Source of the DNA: Flavobacterium sp. IB48
Lineage (GTDB): Bacteria > Bacteroidota > Bacteroidia > Flavobacteriales > Flavobacteriaceae
Direction of reading: 5' to 3'
DNA length: 64,000 nt
Assembly: GCF_016405855.1 (NCBI RefSeq)
Contig: NZ_JAEFCA010000008.1
Coordinates: forward strand, 124,001 to 188,000
Shown: positions 15,634 through 23,694 of the stretch, in pieces
Numbering within the stretch: the first letter of the stretch is position 1
Layout: each line of letters opens with the position of its first letter
Translations under genes and position numbers: made by a program
The notes under the pieces: generated by a model
Told to the model about the DNA's origin: nothing
The model's database searches: none
Seen by the model: only the letters and a program-made list of their open reading frames with translations

Positions 15634-16233
15634 TTATCTGTAAATAAAGAAAAGTATTATTACAACAATCCCAATTATTATATCTGGACTAACATGATTG
15701 AAAAAAATCGGTTTTTCAGAAAAAGAATATACTATTCCTGTCATAAGTGATATTGCAAAAAGTATTATGAATCCAAGTTTTCCATCATTATTATCTGCTT
15801 TATTTCTACATTTTATGTCAAGATAATCTTTGTTGTTTTTAATAAGAGAATGAATTTCACAGGAAGTGTCCTTATCAAAATCTTCTATATCGGCTTTTAG
15901 AATTGAAATTGATATTGTATCTCCAGCTTTTACTTCATTTATTATTTCATCGTCATTAACACATTTATAATCAAAAGTTCCAATTTCAAAATTGCTCTTA
16001 TTGTTTATACACTTGAATTCAATCCATTTTCTTGCATGTTTTCCTTTCGTTTCTTTAAATTGAGGTTTAGAAGAAATTATTAGATTTTCGTAAACTTTAA
16101 GATTAAATGGTTTTATTATATATTCACCGCTTATTACTTTAATAAAAAAAATGAACCCAACTATAAAACAAATAATGGCTACAGTTAGATATTGTTTTTG
16201 CTTTTCTTCCCAAGCGTCAGTGTGATCTTTCAT
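15634..16233 (-). CDS. Hypothetical membrane protein, 199 aa
   Basis: Unrecognised. A hydrophobic helix near residues 17-33 leads into an extracytoplasmic domain of about 110 residues with four or five Cys (FKCINNK, YKCVN, SCEI, DIKCRNK), then two more helices (about 149-168 and 180-198). The domain could be disulfide-bonded. AT-rich and alone, it opens the accessory patch that continues to 18.9 kb. Confidence 0.6.
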   Translation of the reverse strand: MKDHTDAWEEKQKQYLTVAIICFIVGFIFFIKVISGEYIIKPFNLKVYENLIISSKPQFKETKGKHARKWIEFKCINNKSNFEIGTFDYKCVNDDEIINEVKAGDTISISILKADIEDFDKDTSCEIHSLIKNNKDYLDIKCRNKADNNDGKLGFIILFAISLMTGIVYSFSEKPIFFNHVSPDIIIGIVVIILFFIYR

Positions 16234-16459
16234 AAAAATTTAATGCAAAATAGTTCGAGTTGACGAAAATACAAATTAAAATAATTTTTAACCGTCTAAT
16301 TATTGTAGGTAAAAACTTTCTTTTATTGATGTTTTTCTCTACATTTGAAGCTCTTAAATCTTCACATTTAAAATAAAGTAAAATTTGCCTTTATGGTTTG
16401 ACAAGTAATTCAAATTACAATGTCTTAACCAAATAGGCTTTAATTCATTAAATGGAAGA

Positions 16460-16696
16460 ATGAACACAACAAACAACCTTTCCAAAGAAGCCGAAACAAG
16501 GCTGATTGATTTTTTTAACCATATTATAAATCCCGAAGATATGGCTAAAATTTTAAGACAAGTAAATTGCATTTTAGCTCTCGGCATAATGCGACAACAC
16601 GAAACCCTTCAAATTGGATTAACCAATTTTGAAGACAATTATTATTGGCTCAATGAATTGGCAGAGATTTTGAATCCTTATTTGAGTGAGGAGTAG
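16460..16696 (+). CDS. Small hypothetical protein, 78 aa
   Basis: A small helical protein (ETRLIDFFNHIINPEDMAKILRQ then YYWLNELAEILNPYL). The ATG is preceded by GGAAG at a good spacing and the gene is followed 15 bp later by a strong terminator, so it is probably a real one-gene unit. An overlapping minus-strand frame lacks such support. I cannot name its family; the size and fold would suit a toxin/antitoxin partner or a mobile-element accessory protein, which is speculation. Confidence 0.6.
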   Translation: MNTTNNLSKEAETRLIDFFNHIINPEDMAKILRQVNCILALGIMRQHETLQIGLTNFEDNYYWLNELAEILNPYLSEE

Positions 16697-16711
16697 AGTT
16701 TATAAAATGGA

Positions 16712-16747
16712 AAAACCTCGACTTTTAAGGTCGAGGTTTTTGGTTTT
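16712..16747 (+). terminator. Rho-independent terminator
   Basis: The perfect arms AAAACCTCGAC and GTCGAGGTTTT with a 7-nt loop are followed by T-rich sequence. It closes the 78-aa gene on the plus strand. Confidence 0.85.
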
Positions 16748-16821
16748 TTAAAGTATAATATATTCATTACTTTATAGGCAAGGATTGTAAATCTGAGCTA
16801 TCGGGTTAGGTGCAGTTTAAA

Positions 16822-17586
16822 CTATAAATTTACTTTTTTGAGTTCAAATTTTTTAGAAATTTCTTCGTCAATTGAAGCTACAAAATTAAATAATTGGAGA
16901 TTTATGGTAGATACATACTCGAAGTCAAAAATCAAATACTGTCCAATAGAATTTTTTAAATCAGGAAATTGTCTTGCAAAGTCTTTCGATATTTTTCTTC
17001 TATTATGTACGGTAAGATTTCTTTGCTTAATAAGTTTATTTATATTTTCCTTTGCGAGCTTAGTTTTAAAAATATCTATTCCTAAACGACTTTGAAAAAA
17101 TTTCTCGATGTCCTCAATCCCTTTGTAAAATAGTTCTTCAATCTTTTTATCAGATATTGCATTTATTAAGTCACTAAGTGATTCATGTTGCAGAATAAAG
17201 TCCAATCTCTCGGTTTCTTGCGATTTTAATATTTGTGGTTTCGTAGAAACAACCTCTGAAAGAATTTCTTTAAAGTAAATTGTGAGATTATCGATTGAGC
17301 TCACATATATCATTGAACATAGATGCTCCTCATAAAATCCTATATTTAGAAAAGTATCGATATTGCTATTAAGACTTTTTTTGACAATTTCTGGATTGTA
17401 AACATGATTATATATTCCCTTAAGATATTCTTTTGCTTCATTATTGTTTTTTAAAATAAGTTTACTGCCAACCTCTACATAACTGATAAGCATTTCAGAT
17501 CGTTGCACTCCTTGCCGAAATCTTAAAAAAGATTCAGTTGATTCGGCAATTATTTTTGCGGGATATTTTTGATTATCTTCATTCAT
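16822..17586 (-). CDS. HEPN-like protein (possible RNase), 254 aa
   Basis: A soluble, largely helical protein. Near the C-terminus it carries RNLTVH inside KQRNLTVHNRRKIS, which fits the Rx4-6H motif of HEPN ribonuclease domains and is flanked by helices as expected. The N-terminal half (about 1-150) resembles no family I can name. I chose the ATG at 17586; an in-frame GTG at 17613 would start inside the attC-like hairpin. HEPN proteins often act as RNA-cleaving toxins or defence effectors, sometimes with an MNT or small antitoxin partner; none is obvious here apart from the 78-aa gene nearby. Function inferred from the motif only. Confidence 0.6.
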   Translation of the reverse strand: MNEDNQKYPAKIIAESTESFLRFRQGVQRSEMLISYVEVGSKLILKNNNEAKEYLKGIYNHVYNPEIVKKSLNSNIDTFLNIGFYEEHLCSMIYVSSIDNLTIYFKEILSEVVSTKPQILKSQETERLDFILQHESLSDLINAISDKKIEELFYKGIEDIEKFFQSRLGIDIFKTKLAKENINKLIKQRNLTVHNRRKISKDFARQFPDLKNSIGQYLIFDFEYVSTINLQLFNFVASIDEEISKKFELKKVNL

Positions 17587-17610
17587 ACGACGGTCATCAA
17601 TTAAATAGAA

Positions 17611-17734
17611 CACAACGTTCTGGTGCTACAAGCGGTTTGCGGATTATGAAACTGAGTATTTTGAGCTTAACGAAAATAGTAGTAAAAAACGATAATTCCA
17701 CTAAATCCGCAAATCGCCTGTAACGGCTGTTATA
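17611..17734. repeat. attC-like long imperfect hairpin
   Basis: The arms GCTACAAGCGGTTTGCGGATT (17625-17645) and AATCCGCAAATCGCCTGTAAC (about 17704-17724) pair nearly throughout, with a central spacer of about 60 bp. The outer ends CACAAC and GTTAT also pair imperfectly. Total length and bulged pairing recall integron attC sites, but the strict GTTRRRY/RYYYAAC cores are not met. It lies directly upstream of the HEPN-like gene and downstream of the lipoprotein gene. Confidence 0.5.
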
Positions 17735-17802
17735 GCCAGTTATCTTATTTTGTTTAATTCAACCTTACGCCGATTTATCGAAAGACCGACAATTAAAATA
17801 AA

Positions 17803-17823
17803 AGGGATCAATAATGACCCTAG
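17803..17823. terminator. Terminator hairpin of the lipoprotein gene
   Basis: AGGGATCA and TGACCCT pair with one bulge around a 4-nt loop. T-rich tracts follow on both strands (TTTTATTTT on the minus strand, a T8 run on the plus strand), so it can act in both directions. It sits just after the stop of the minus-strand lipoprotein gene. Confidence 0.6.
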
Positions 17824-17837
17824 TTTTTTTTATGTAT

Positions 17838-18908
17838 TTAGTTTGCAGCTTGTTCCATTATTTCTAATAAAGTTAATGCTCTCGCATCAGGGCGTAAAGA
17901 TTCAACTTGGTTATTATATTGATACTTCACTAAATAGTTTTTCGTGGATGAAGCTTGTCCCGTAAAATTCTTCTCAAGACTAAAACTTGCAAAGACCTTT
18001 GCAGATAAATCTGCCTTTTGTGTAGCAGATAAATTTGCATCGGCGTTTATTATCGTCTCGATGTCAGTCTTTGAAATTTTTGAAACATCGTATTTTATAG
18101 TCAAAACCAAAACTCCATAACCGTCCGCAAGGTACGCTTTGTTATTCGCATAATAATTATGATAGTTTTTAGTGAACAAATTTGTGTTTTTGCGTGGAGG
18201 AGTTTTTTGATAACCAGTGAACAATTCGACGAGCTTTCCTGTAAAAAATGGGTTGAATTCAATATCATAATATTTTCCCTCTAAATCTACTTCATTCTTT
18301 ACAAGACTTTCTATCTGTGCTTTTATTTCTCCAGAAATACTACCTTGAGTTTCTAAAACCGACTTGACATTAGCTTCCAGTTTGGATTTGAAAAGCTGTT
18401 TTAATTTATGTTCTTGTTGGACTTCTACTGGATGGATGTCTACAATCTGCTTTTCCAATTCTTTCCTAATTCCCGCGTGTTCAGGTAGGAATAAATATTG
18501 TTTTTTCTCGTAGCCAAACCTATTATTAAAATTATTTACAAAAACTATCCACTGCGTTTCACTCATTATATCCGCAGTAGGCACATAATTTGGTAAAACA
18601 GATTCCGTCAAATAATCAAGGTAAATTTTATCTATATCGCCGTAATCGCCTGATAAAAATATATGATTTACAAGGTTATTCTTTCCCCGTAGATTGTCCT
18701 TATCAACTAACACGCCCATGTTGTCTAACAAGTTTTTTGGCTCTAATGGATCTTCAATAGCTTTTGAAACACGTGGAGCGTTCTTTGGTCCAAATTTGTC
18801 TGTGCCATTTACGTCAATAGATGTAATTTTTGCTTTGTATAAATAAATTTTTTCACTGCAACTAAATAAGCAAACACTTAAAGCAAGTAGGGTAACAGTT
18901 TTTTTCAT
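17838..18908 (-). CDS. Hypothetical lipoprotein, 356 aa
   Basis: The N-terminus MKKTVTLLALSVCLFSC gives a lipobox at Cys17. The mature protein is hydrophilic and Lys-rich, with a helical central part (about 155-210, ELEKQIVDIHPVEVQQEHKL onward) and a C-terminal stretch (FTGQASSTKNYLVKYQYNN). No family recognised. It is followed by a terminator and the attC-like hairpin, and preceded by an AT-rich 400-bp gap. Confidence 0.7.
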   Translation of the reverse strand: MKKTVTLLALSVCLFSCSEKIYLYKAKITSIDVNGTDKFGPKNAPRVSKAIEDPLEPKNLLDNMGVLVDKDNLRGKNNLVNHIFLSGDYGDIDKIYLDYLTESVLPNYVPTADIMSETQWIVFVNNFNNRFGYEKKQYLFLPEHAGIRKELEKQIVDIHPVEVQQEHKLKQLFKSKLEANVKSVLETQGSISGEIKAQIESLVKNEVDLEGKYYDIEFNPFFTGKLVELFTGYQKTPPRKNTNLFTKNYHNYYANNKAYLADGYGVLVLTIKYDVSKISKTDIETIINADANLSATQKADLSAKVFASFSLEKNFTGQASSTKNYLVKYQYNNQVESLRPDARALTLLEIMEQAAN

Positions 18909-19171
18909 GTTTATATAATTAATTGGTTATTTGCTTAATATAAAAGTTAAGATTATATATAGACGTTTTTTCCGTTTATTGTTATAAATATCTGATAAAT
19001 TTATTTTTTTTTAGTTAGTTGATTTTTAGTTATTTAGTCACAAGTACCGATTATTCTTTTCAAAAATACTAATTTACCAATGCAAACAGCTAAGTGTTTT
19101 TACCTGTTTATTTGGATAAAATTATTTTGTCTTTGCGATTCCGCGTTTTTGCAGCATTAATTTTACAACAA
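18909..19171. other. Intergenic region, no gene seen
   Basis: AT-rich sequence holding the upstream region of the lipoprotein gene. No confident promoter boxes or open reading frame are visible before the efflux operon terminator. Confidence 0.5.
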
Positions 19172-19209
19172 AAAAAGAGCAGCACTAAAAATAGCACCGC
19201 CCTCTTTTT
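19172..19209 (-). terminator. Probable terminator of the RND operon
   Basis: The outer arms AAAAAGAG and CTCTTTTT pair over 8 bp; the interior pairs only partly. On the minus strand a T7 run follows. It lies just after the two-hairpin element downstream of the adaptor gene, in the same arrangement as at 5664-5803. Confidence 0.5.
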
Positions 19210-19230
19210 AAAATAAATTTAATTTTTGCA

Positions 19231-19326
19231 TTTTAAAACCAAATCAAAATTTTAAAATGCTCGCATTAAATAATGCGTACAGTAATTGGTAATCTACTAA
19301 AATGAAGACTAAACGCAGGTTATTCG
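19231..19326 (-). repeat. Two-hairpin 3' element, copy 2
   Basis: On the minus strand the element begins at the adaptor stop codon (AATAACCTGCG), holds the hairpin CGCATT/AATGCG (19262-19277), then GCATTTTAAAA...TTTTAAAATGC, an exact 11-bp inverted repeat (about 19228-19260). Copy 1 is at 5711-5803. The two flanking genes are unrelated, so the element itself is repeated. Confidence 0.65.
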
Positions 19327-20408
19327 TTTATGACATCGCCTTCCTTAGTTTCTTCGCTGGCAATTTTTACCAGTTTATCGTTTGGAGTTAAGTCGCCGAA
19401 AATTTCAATTTTATCTTCGATTTCTCTTCCTTTTTTAATGTCAACTCTTGTCGCTTTGTGGTTTACCACTTTCACCACATAAATTCCTTCTGCAGAACTT
19501 ACTACGGCAGATTTTGGCACTACAAAAGTGCTGTCTTTCGCGTTAAGAGGCAACAAAACTTCGGCAACCATTCCAGGTAATAAATTTCCTTTGGTGTTGT
19601 GAACATCCATTTCAACTCTTTCAGAACGCAATTTTAAATCTAAAGCACCAGACATTCTGGTAATTTTAGCTGTAAAAGTATCTGGCAGCGATTTTACATT
19701 AAAACTCATTTTGTCGCCTGGGTGTAAATATCCTGTGTACAATTCTGGAACAGAAACCGCCAAACGTAATTTACTTTGTTCCTGAATCGTTAATAAAGGC
19801 AAATCTGAACCTTTTCCCGCTGGGCCAACAAATGTTCCTAAATTCACATTTCTAGCCGCTACAACACCATCAAAAGGAGCGCGAATTTCCAGATATCCTC
19901 TCATGATAGAGATTTCTTTGTGTGCTGCAATTGCTGCTTGGTATTGTGCGTAATCAGAATTCTTTTTACCGCTTGCCATTTCTAAATCGTTTTTAGAAAT
20001 CGTTCCTTCAACCTTGCTCGTTTCGTACAAACGGTTGTAAGTGCTTTTGCTGGTTGCGTAAATGGCTTCCATAGATTTTAATCTAGATTCAGCCGCTGCT
20101 ACTTGCGAGCTTATTTCTGGTGCTTCTAAAACAATTAAAAGCTGTCCTTTTTTTACTTTCGTTCCAATATCAACTTTTAAAGTTTTTACGAAACTGCTCA
20201 CTTTTGCATACAAATCAACTTGTTGAAAACCGGTTAATTCAGCTGGCAAACGCAATTCTGTTGTTAGTTTTTCTTTCGATAAAAGGAAAGTTTCAACTTT
20301 AGGTTCTATTTCTGCTTTCGCAGTTTCTTCTTTTTTCTTTTCGCAGCTACTTAATACAACTAGTGCTGTAAGTAATAATGCAGATGATTTTATAATATTA
20401 CTTTTCAT
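19320..20408 (-). CDS. RND efflux periplasmic adaptor, lipoprotein
   Basis: A 362-residue membrane-fusion protein with a lipobox (LSSC, Cys22). A split lipoyl domain (about 63-95 and 170-205) flanks an alpha-hairpin (about 97-160); the barrel follows with GYLHPGDKMSFNV near 225. It is the last gene of the OMF-permease-adaptor operon and overlaps the permease stop by 11 bp. It would link the permease at 20398-23682 to the outer-membrane protein at 23695-25080. Substrate unknown; a toxic small molecule is likelier than metal. Confidence 0.92.
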   Translation of the reverse strand: MKSNIIKSSALLLTALVVLSSCEKKKEETAKAEIEPKVETFLLSKEKLTTELRLPAELTGFQQVDLYAKVSSFVKTLKVDIGTKVKKGQLLIVLEAPEISSQVAAAESRLKSMEAIYATSKSTYNRLYETSKVEGTISKNDLEMASGKKNSDYAQYQAAIAAHKEISIMRGYLEIRAPFDGVVAARNVNLGTFVGPAGKGSDLPLLTIQEQSKLRLAVSVPELYTGYLHPGDKMSFNVKSLPDTFTAKITRMSGALDLKLRSERVEMDVHNTKGNLLPGMVAEVLLPLNAKDSTFVVPKSAVVSSAEGIYVVKVVNHKATRVDIKKGREIEDKIEIFGDLTPNDKLVKIASEETKEGDVINE

Positions 20409-23400
20409 TTTTTGGTTTTAATGATGAGATATAATGGATACTTTCTTCGTCTTCAGGATCTAAAGAAACAGATTGTGTCGATGTTTTTTCTTGTGCCCAC
20501 GCAAATATCTGCGGAAGGATTAATAATACGGCAAAAGTAGAAAATAATAATCCACCGATAACCGCTCTTCCTAACGGAGAAACTTGATCGCCTCCTTCGC
20601 CGTGTCCAATTGCCATTGGCAACATACCCATAATCATCGCAACAGATGTCATGATAATCGGACGAAGACGTAACGCAGCAGCTTCACGAGCAGATTCTAA
20701 GGCATTTCCGTTTATTTTTCGAAGCTGTTCGGCATTCGTGACCAAAAGAACGGCGTTGGCAATAGAAACCCCAACCGACATGATGATTCCCATATACGAT
20801 TGTAAGTTTAATGTTGAACCAGTTAAAGTAAGCATTAATAACGACCCTAAAACTACGGCAGGAACCGTTGTTAAGATTACTAACGAAACTTTGAACGATT
20901 GGAAATTAGCGGCCAACATTAAGAAGATTACGAATACGGCAACCAATAATCCTGTTTGTAAACTACTTAATGTTTCGGTCAATACAGTACTTAGTCCAAT
21001 TGGCGTAACAAATAAACCACGAGGCAATTCGCCTAATGAACTAATTGTTTTGCTCACATCTTTAGAAGCCGTCCCCAAATCGGTTTTGTAGATGTTTGCA
21101 GTAACGGTAATGTACGGCATGGCCCCTAAGTTATCATTTTCACCACTTACAAAGCCTGGTGTAATTTTGGCAACGTCACTTAAAACAGGACGAAGCGAGT
21201 TTTTCAATACTGGAATTTCTCCAATATCGGTTTTGCTTTTCATTTTATTTAATGGCACCTGTACCTGAACAGAATACGATAATCCTGCTTTTTCATCAAC
21301 CCAGTTATTTTTTTCTGTATAACGAGAAGATGAGGTTGAAGCCACCAATGAACGAGAAATATCATTCATATCAACTCCTAATTCAGCAGCACGAGTTCTG
21401 TCAATATCAATATTCATTGCTGGATAATGAATTGGCTGTCCGATTTGCACGTCTCTGAAATACGAAATTGCTTTTAACTTGTCTACAATTTGAGTCGCGT
21501 ATAATTCGTTTTTCTTTTTGTCTTTTCCGGCAACTCGAATCTCGATTGGAGTAGGAGAACCTTGGCTTAAAACTTTATCCGTTAATTCGATTGGTTCAAA
21601 AGAAAGTTTAGTGTCTGGCAATACTTTTTTAAGTCTTGCTCTAAACTCATCTTTAAAATCGTCCATATCTTCATGGTAATCTTTTAAACTTACTTGGAAA
21701 ACCGCTTCGTGAGAACCTGCCATGAATAAATAAATCGGGTTGATCGAGAATAGAGAAGGGTGCTGACCAACATATACAGATGTGATTCCGATATGATCTT
21801 TACCGACCATTTTTTCCAGTTCTTTTAAAACAATTCTAGCTTGTTCTTCAGTTCTTTCCAAACGCGTTCCGTCAATGGCACGCATTCTCAACTGAAACTG
21901 ACTAGAATTGGTTCTCGGGAAAACGTCTTTTCCGATGAAATTAATGAACAGAATTGCTAAAAGTGTTGCTCCAACCAAATAGGTTACAGTCGTTATTTTT
22001 TTGTGAACAAACAAACGGTCTAGAGTTCGCATAAAACGAATCTTGAAACGTTCGAAAGCACTAATTTTTCCGTTGTTATTAGTATCTGCTCTTTCTACAT
22101 AATCCTTTTTCTGAGTGATTAGATTTTGTTCTGATTCTGGCGTTATACCGCTGTCATTAAATTCAGCTTCATCATCTGTAATTTCTGGTCCGTGTGCATG
22201 TTTTTCATGTCCTTTCATCATCCAGTTAGCCATTACAGGAACAAATGTCTGCGAAAGCAAGAATGAAATAACCATTGAAAAACCAATTGCTAAAGCTAAA
22301 GGCAAGAACAACGCTCCAGGAATACCAACCATAGTAAATGCTGGCGCAAATACGGCTAGAATACAAAGAAGGATCAATAATTTAGGTAAAGCAATTTCCT
22401 GACAGGCATCCCAAATGGCGAGTGCTTTTGGTTTTCCCATGTCGAGATGCTGGTGAATATTTTCGATGGTTACGGTACTTTCATCCACCAAAATACCAAT
22501 CGCCAATGCCAATCCTGATAATGACATTAAGTTGATCGTTTGTCCAAATAATTTCAGGAATAAAACCCCAGAAATAATCGAAATCGGAATCGTCATAATT
22601 ACGATTAATGCTGCACGACGGTCACCCAAGAATAATAAAACCATTAATCCGGTTAAAACCGCACCAATAATTCCCTCAGTAATCAAACTTTTAACCGAGT
22701 TGATTACATAAACCGATTGGTCAAATTCGTACGTAATGTTTACATCTTCAGGAAGCGTACTTTGAATTTTAGGCAATTCTTTTTTCAATTTCTGAACCAC
22801 ATCCCAAGTCGAAGCGTCTCCTGCTTTTGCAATACTAATGTAAACCGAACGTTTTCCGTTTACTAAAGCATAACCTGCCGTGATATCGGCACCGTCTTTT
22901 ACAGAGGCAACATCGCCTAATTTTAAGTTCTGAACACCACCTTTGAATAACGGAATCTGTTCAAAATCTTTAACTTCTTTAATCGTATTATTTGTTGGCG
23001 TAATATAGTTTTTGTCGCCCATACGTACGTTTCCAGAAGGAGCCGTTTGGTTGTTCAAACGAATCGCGTCAACAATCTGGTCTGGCGTCATATTATGAGA
23101 ACGCAATAAATCTGGATCAACGTTTACCTCAATAGTTCTTGGGCTTCCGCCGAAAGGAGCTGGAGATAATAAACCAGGAATTGCAGTAAACGAAGCACGA
23201 ACATAAACGTTGGCTAAATCTTGCAGTTCGTTGTTGGAACGTATTTTACTGCTCAAAACCAATTGTCCGATTGGAAGTGATGAAGCATCAAAACGAATGA
23301 TAAACGGAGGCTGTGTTCCCGGAGGAAAAGCCGCTTGGATTCTGTTCGAAAGCGCACTTAACTCGGCAGCCGCCTGAGCCATATTGGTTCCTTCATAATA

Positions 23401-23682
23401 GGTTAATTTCATAATCATTAACCCCTGAATATTTTTAGTTTCTACAGATTTGATACCGTTCGAGAAAGGTAAAACGTTTACGTAGTTTTTGGCAAAATAA
23501 GCCTCCATTTGATCTGGCGTGTAACCTCCAAACGGATGCGCAATATAGATAACCGGCAAATTCATTTTTGGCAGAATGTCTACCTTAATGTCTTTGATGG
23601 CACCAATTCCGAAGAAAAATAGACCCGCAACCAATACTAAAATGGAAATGGGTTTGCGGAGTGCAAAACGTATTAAATTCAT
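20398..23682 (-). CDS. RND efflux permease (AcrB/MdtB-like) with an EF-hand loop
   Basis: A 1094-residue inner-membrane proton-driven exporter, longer than typical because of an inserted cytoplasmic segment between helices 6 and 7 (about residues 490-550). That segment has a His-rich stretch (GHEKHAHGPE), a strongly acidic run, then DTNNNGKISAFE at 533-544, which matches a canonical EF-hand calcium loop at positions 1, 3, 5, 6, 8 and 12. The helix-4 motif is GILVDESTVTIEN, with Glu at the position of AcrB Asp408. It follows the outer-membrane gene by 12 bp. Substrate unknown. Confidence 0.92.
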   Translation of the reverse strand: MNLIRFALRKPISILVLVAGLFFFGIGAIKDIKVDILPKMNLPVIYIAHPFGGYTPDQMEAYFAKNYVNVLPFSNGIKSVETKNIQGLMIMKLTYYEGTNMAQAAAELSALSNRIQAAFPPGTQPPFIIRFDASSLPIGQLVLSSKIRSNNELQDLANVYVRASFTAIPGLLSPAPFGGSPRTIEVNVDPDLLRSHNMTPDQIVDAIRLNNQTAPSGNVRMGDKNYITPTNNTIKEVKDFEQIPLFKGGVQNLKLGDVASVKDGADITAGYALVNGKRSVYISIAKAGDASTWDVVQKLKKELPKIQSTLPEDVNITYEFDQSVYVINSVKSLITEGIIGAVLTGLMVLLFLGDRRAALIVIMTIPISIISGVLFLKLFGQTINLMSLSGLALAIGILVDESTVTIENIHQHLDMGKPKALAIWDACQEIALPKLLILLCILAVFAPAFTMVGIPGALFLPLALAIGFSMVISFLLSQTFVPVMANWMMKGHEKHAHGPEITDDEAEFNDSGITPESEQNLITQKKDYVERADTNNNGKISAFERFKIRFMRTLDRLFVHKKITTVTYLVGATLLAILFINFIGKDVFPRTNSSQFQLRMRAIDGTRLERTEEQARIVLKELEKMVGKDHIGITSVYVGQHPSLFSINPIYLFMAGSHEAVFQVSLKDYHEDMDDFKDEFRARLKKVLPDTKLSFEPIELTDKVLSQGSPTPIEIRVAGKDKKKNELYATQIVDKLKAISYFRDVQIGQPIHYPAMNIDIDRTRAAELGVDMNDISRSLVASTSSSRYTEKNNWVDEKAGLSYSVQVQVPLNKMKSKTDIGEIPVLKNSLRPVLSDVAKITPGFVSGENDNLGAMPYITVTANIYKTDLGTASKDVSKTISSLGELPRGLFVTPIGLSTVLTETLSSLQTGLLVAVFVIFLMLAANFQSFKVSLVILTTVPAVVLGSLLMLTLTGSTLNLQSYMGIIMSVGVSIANAVLLVTNAEQLRKINGNALESAREAAALRLRPIIMTSVAMIMGMLPMAIGHGEGGDQVSPLGRAVIGGLLFSTFAVLLILPQIFAWAQEKTSTQSVSLDPEDEESIHYISSLKPKNEK

Positions 23683-23694
23683 TAGGATTTATAA

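Noticed and set aside
16354..16587. A 77-codon minus-strand frame opposite the 78-aa gene
   Set aside because: The plus-strand gene has a GGAAG site, a better composition and its own terminator.
17587..17613. GTG start for the HEPN-like gene
   Set aside because: It would begin inside the attC-like hairpin; the ATG at 17586 is simpler.
17611..17734. A true integron attC site
   Set aside because: The arms and size fit, but the strict core heptamers are not found and no integrase is in the window; kept only as attC-like.
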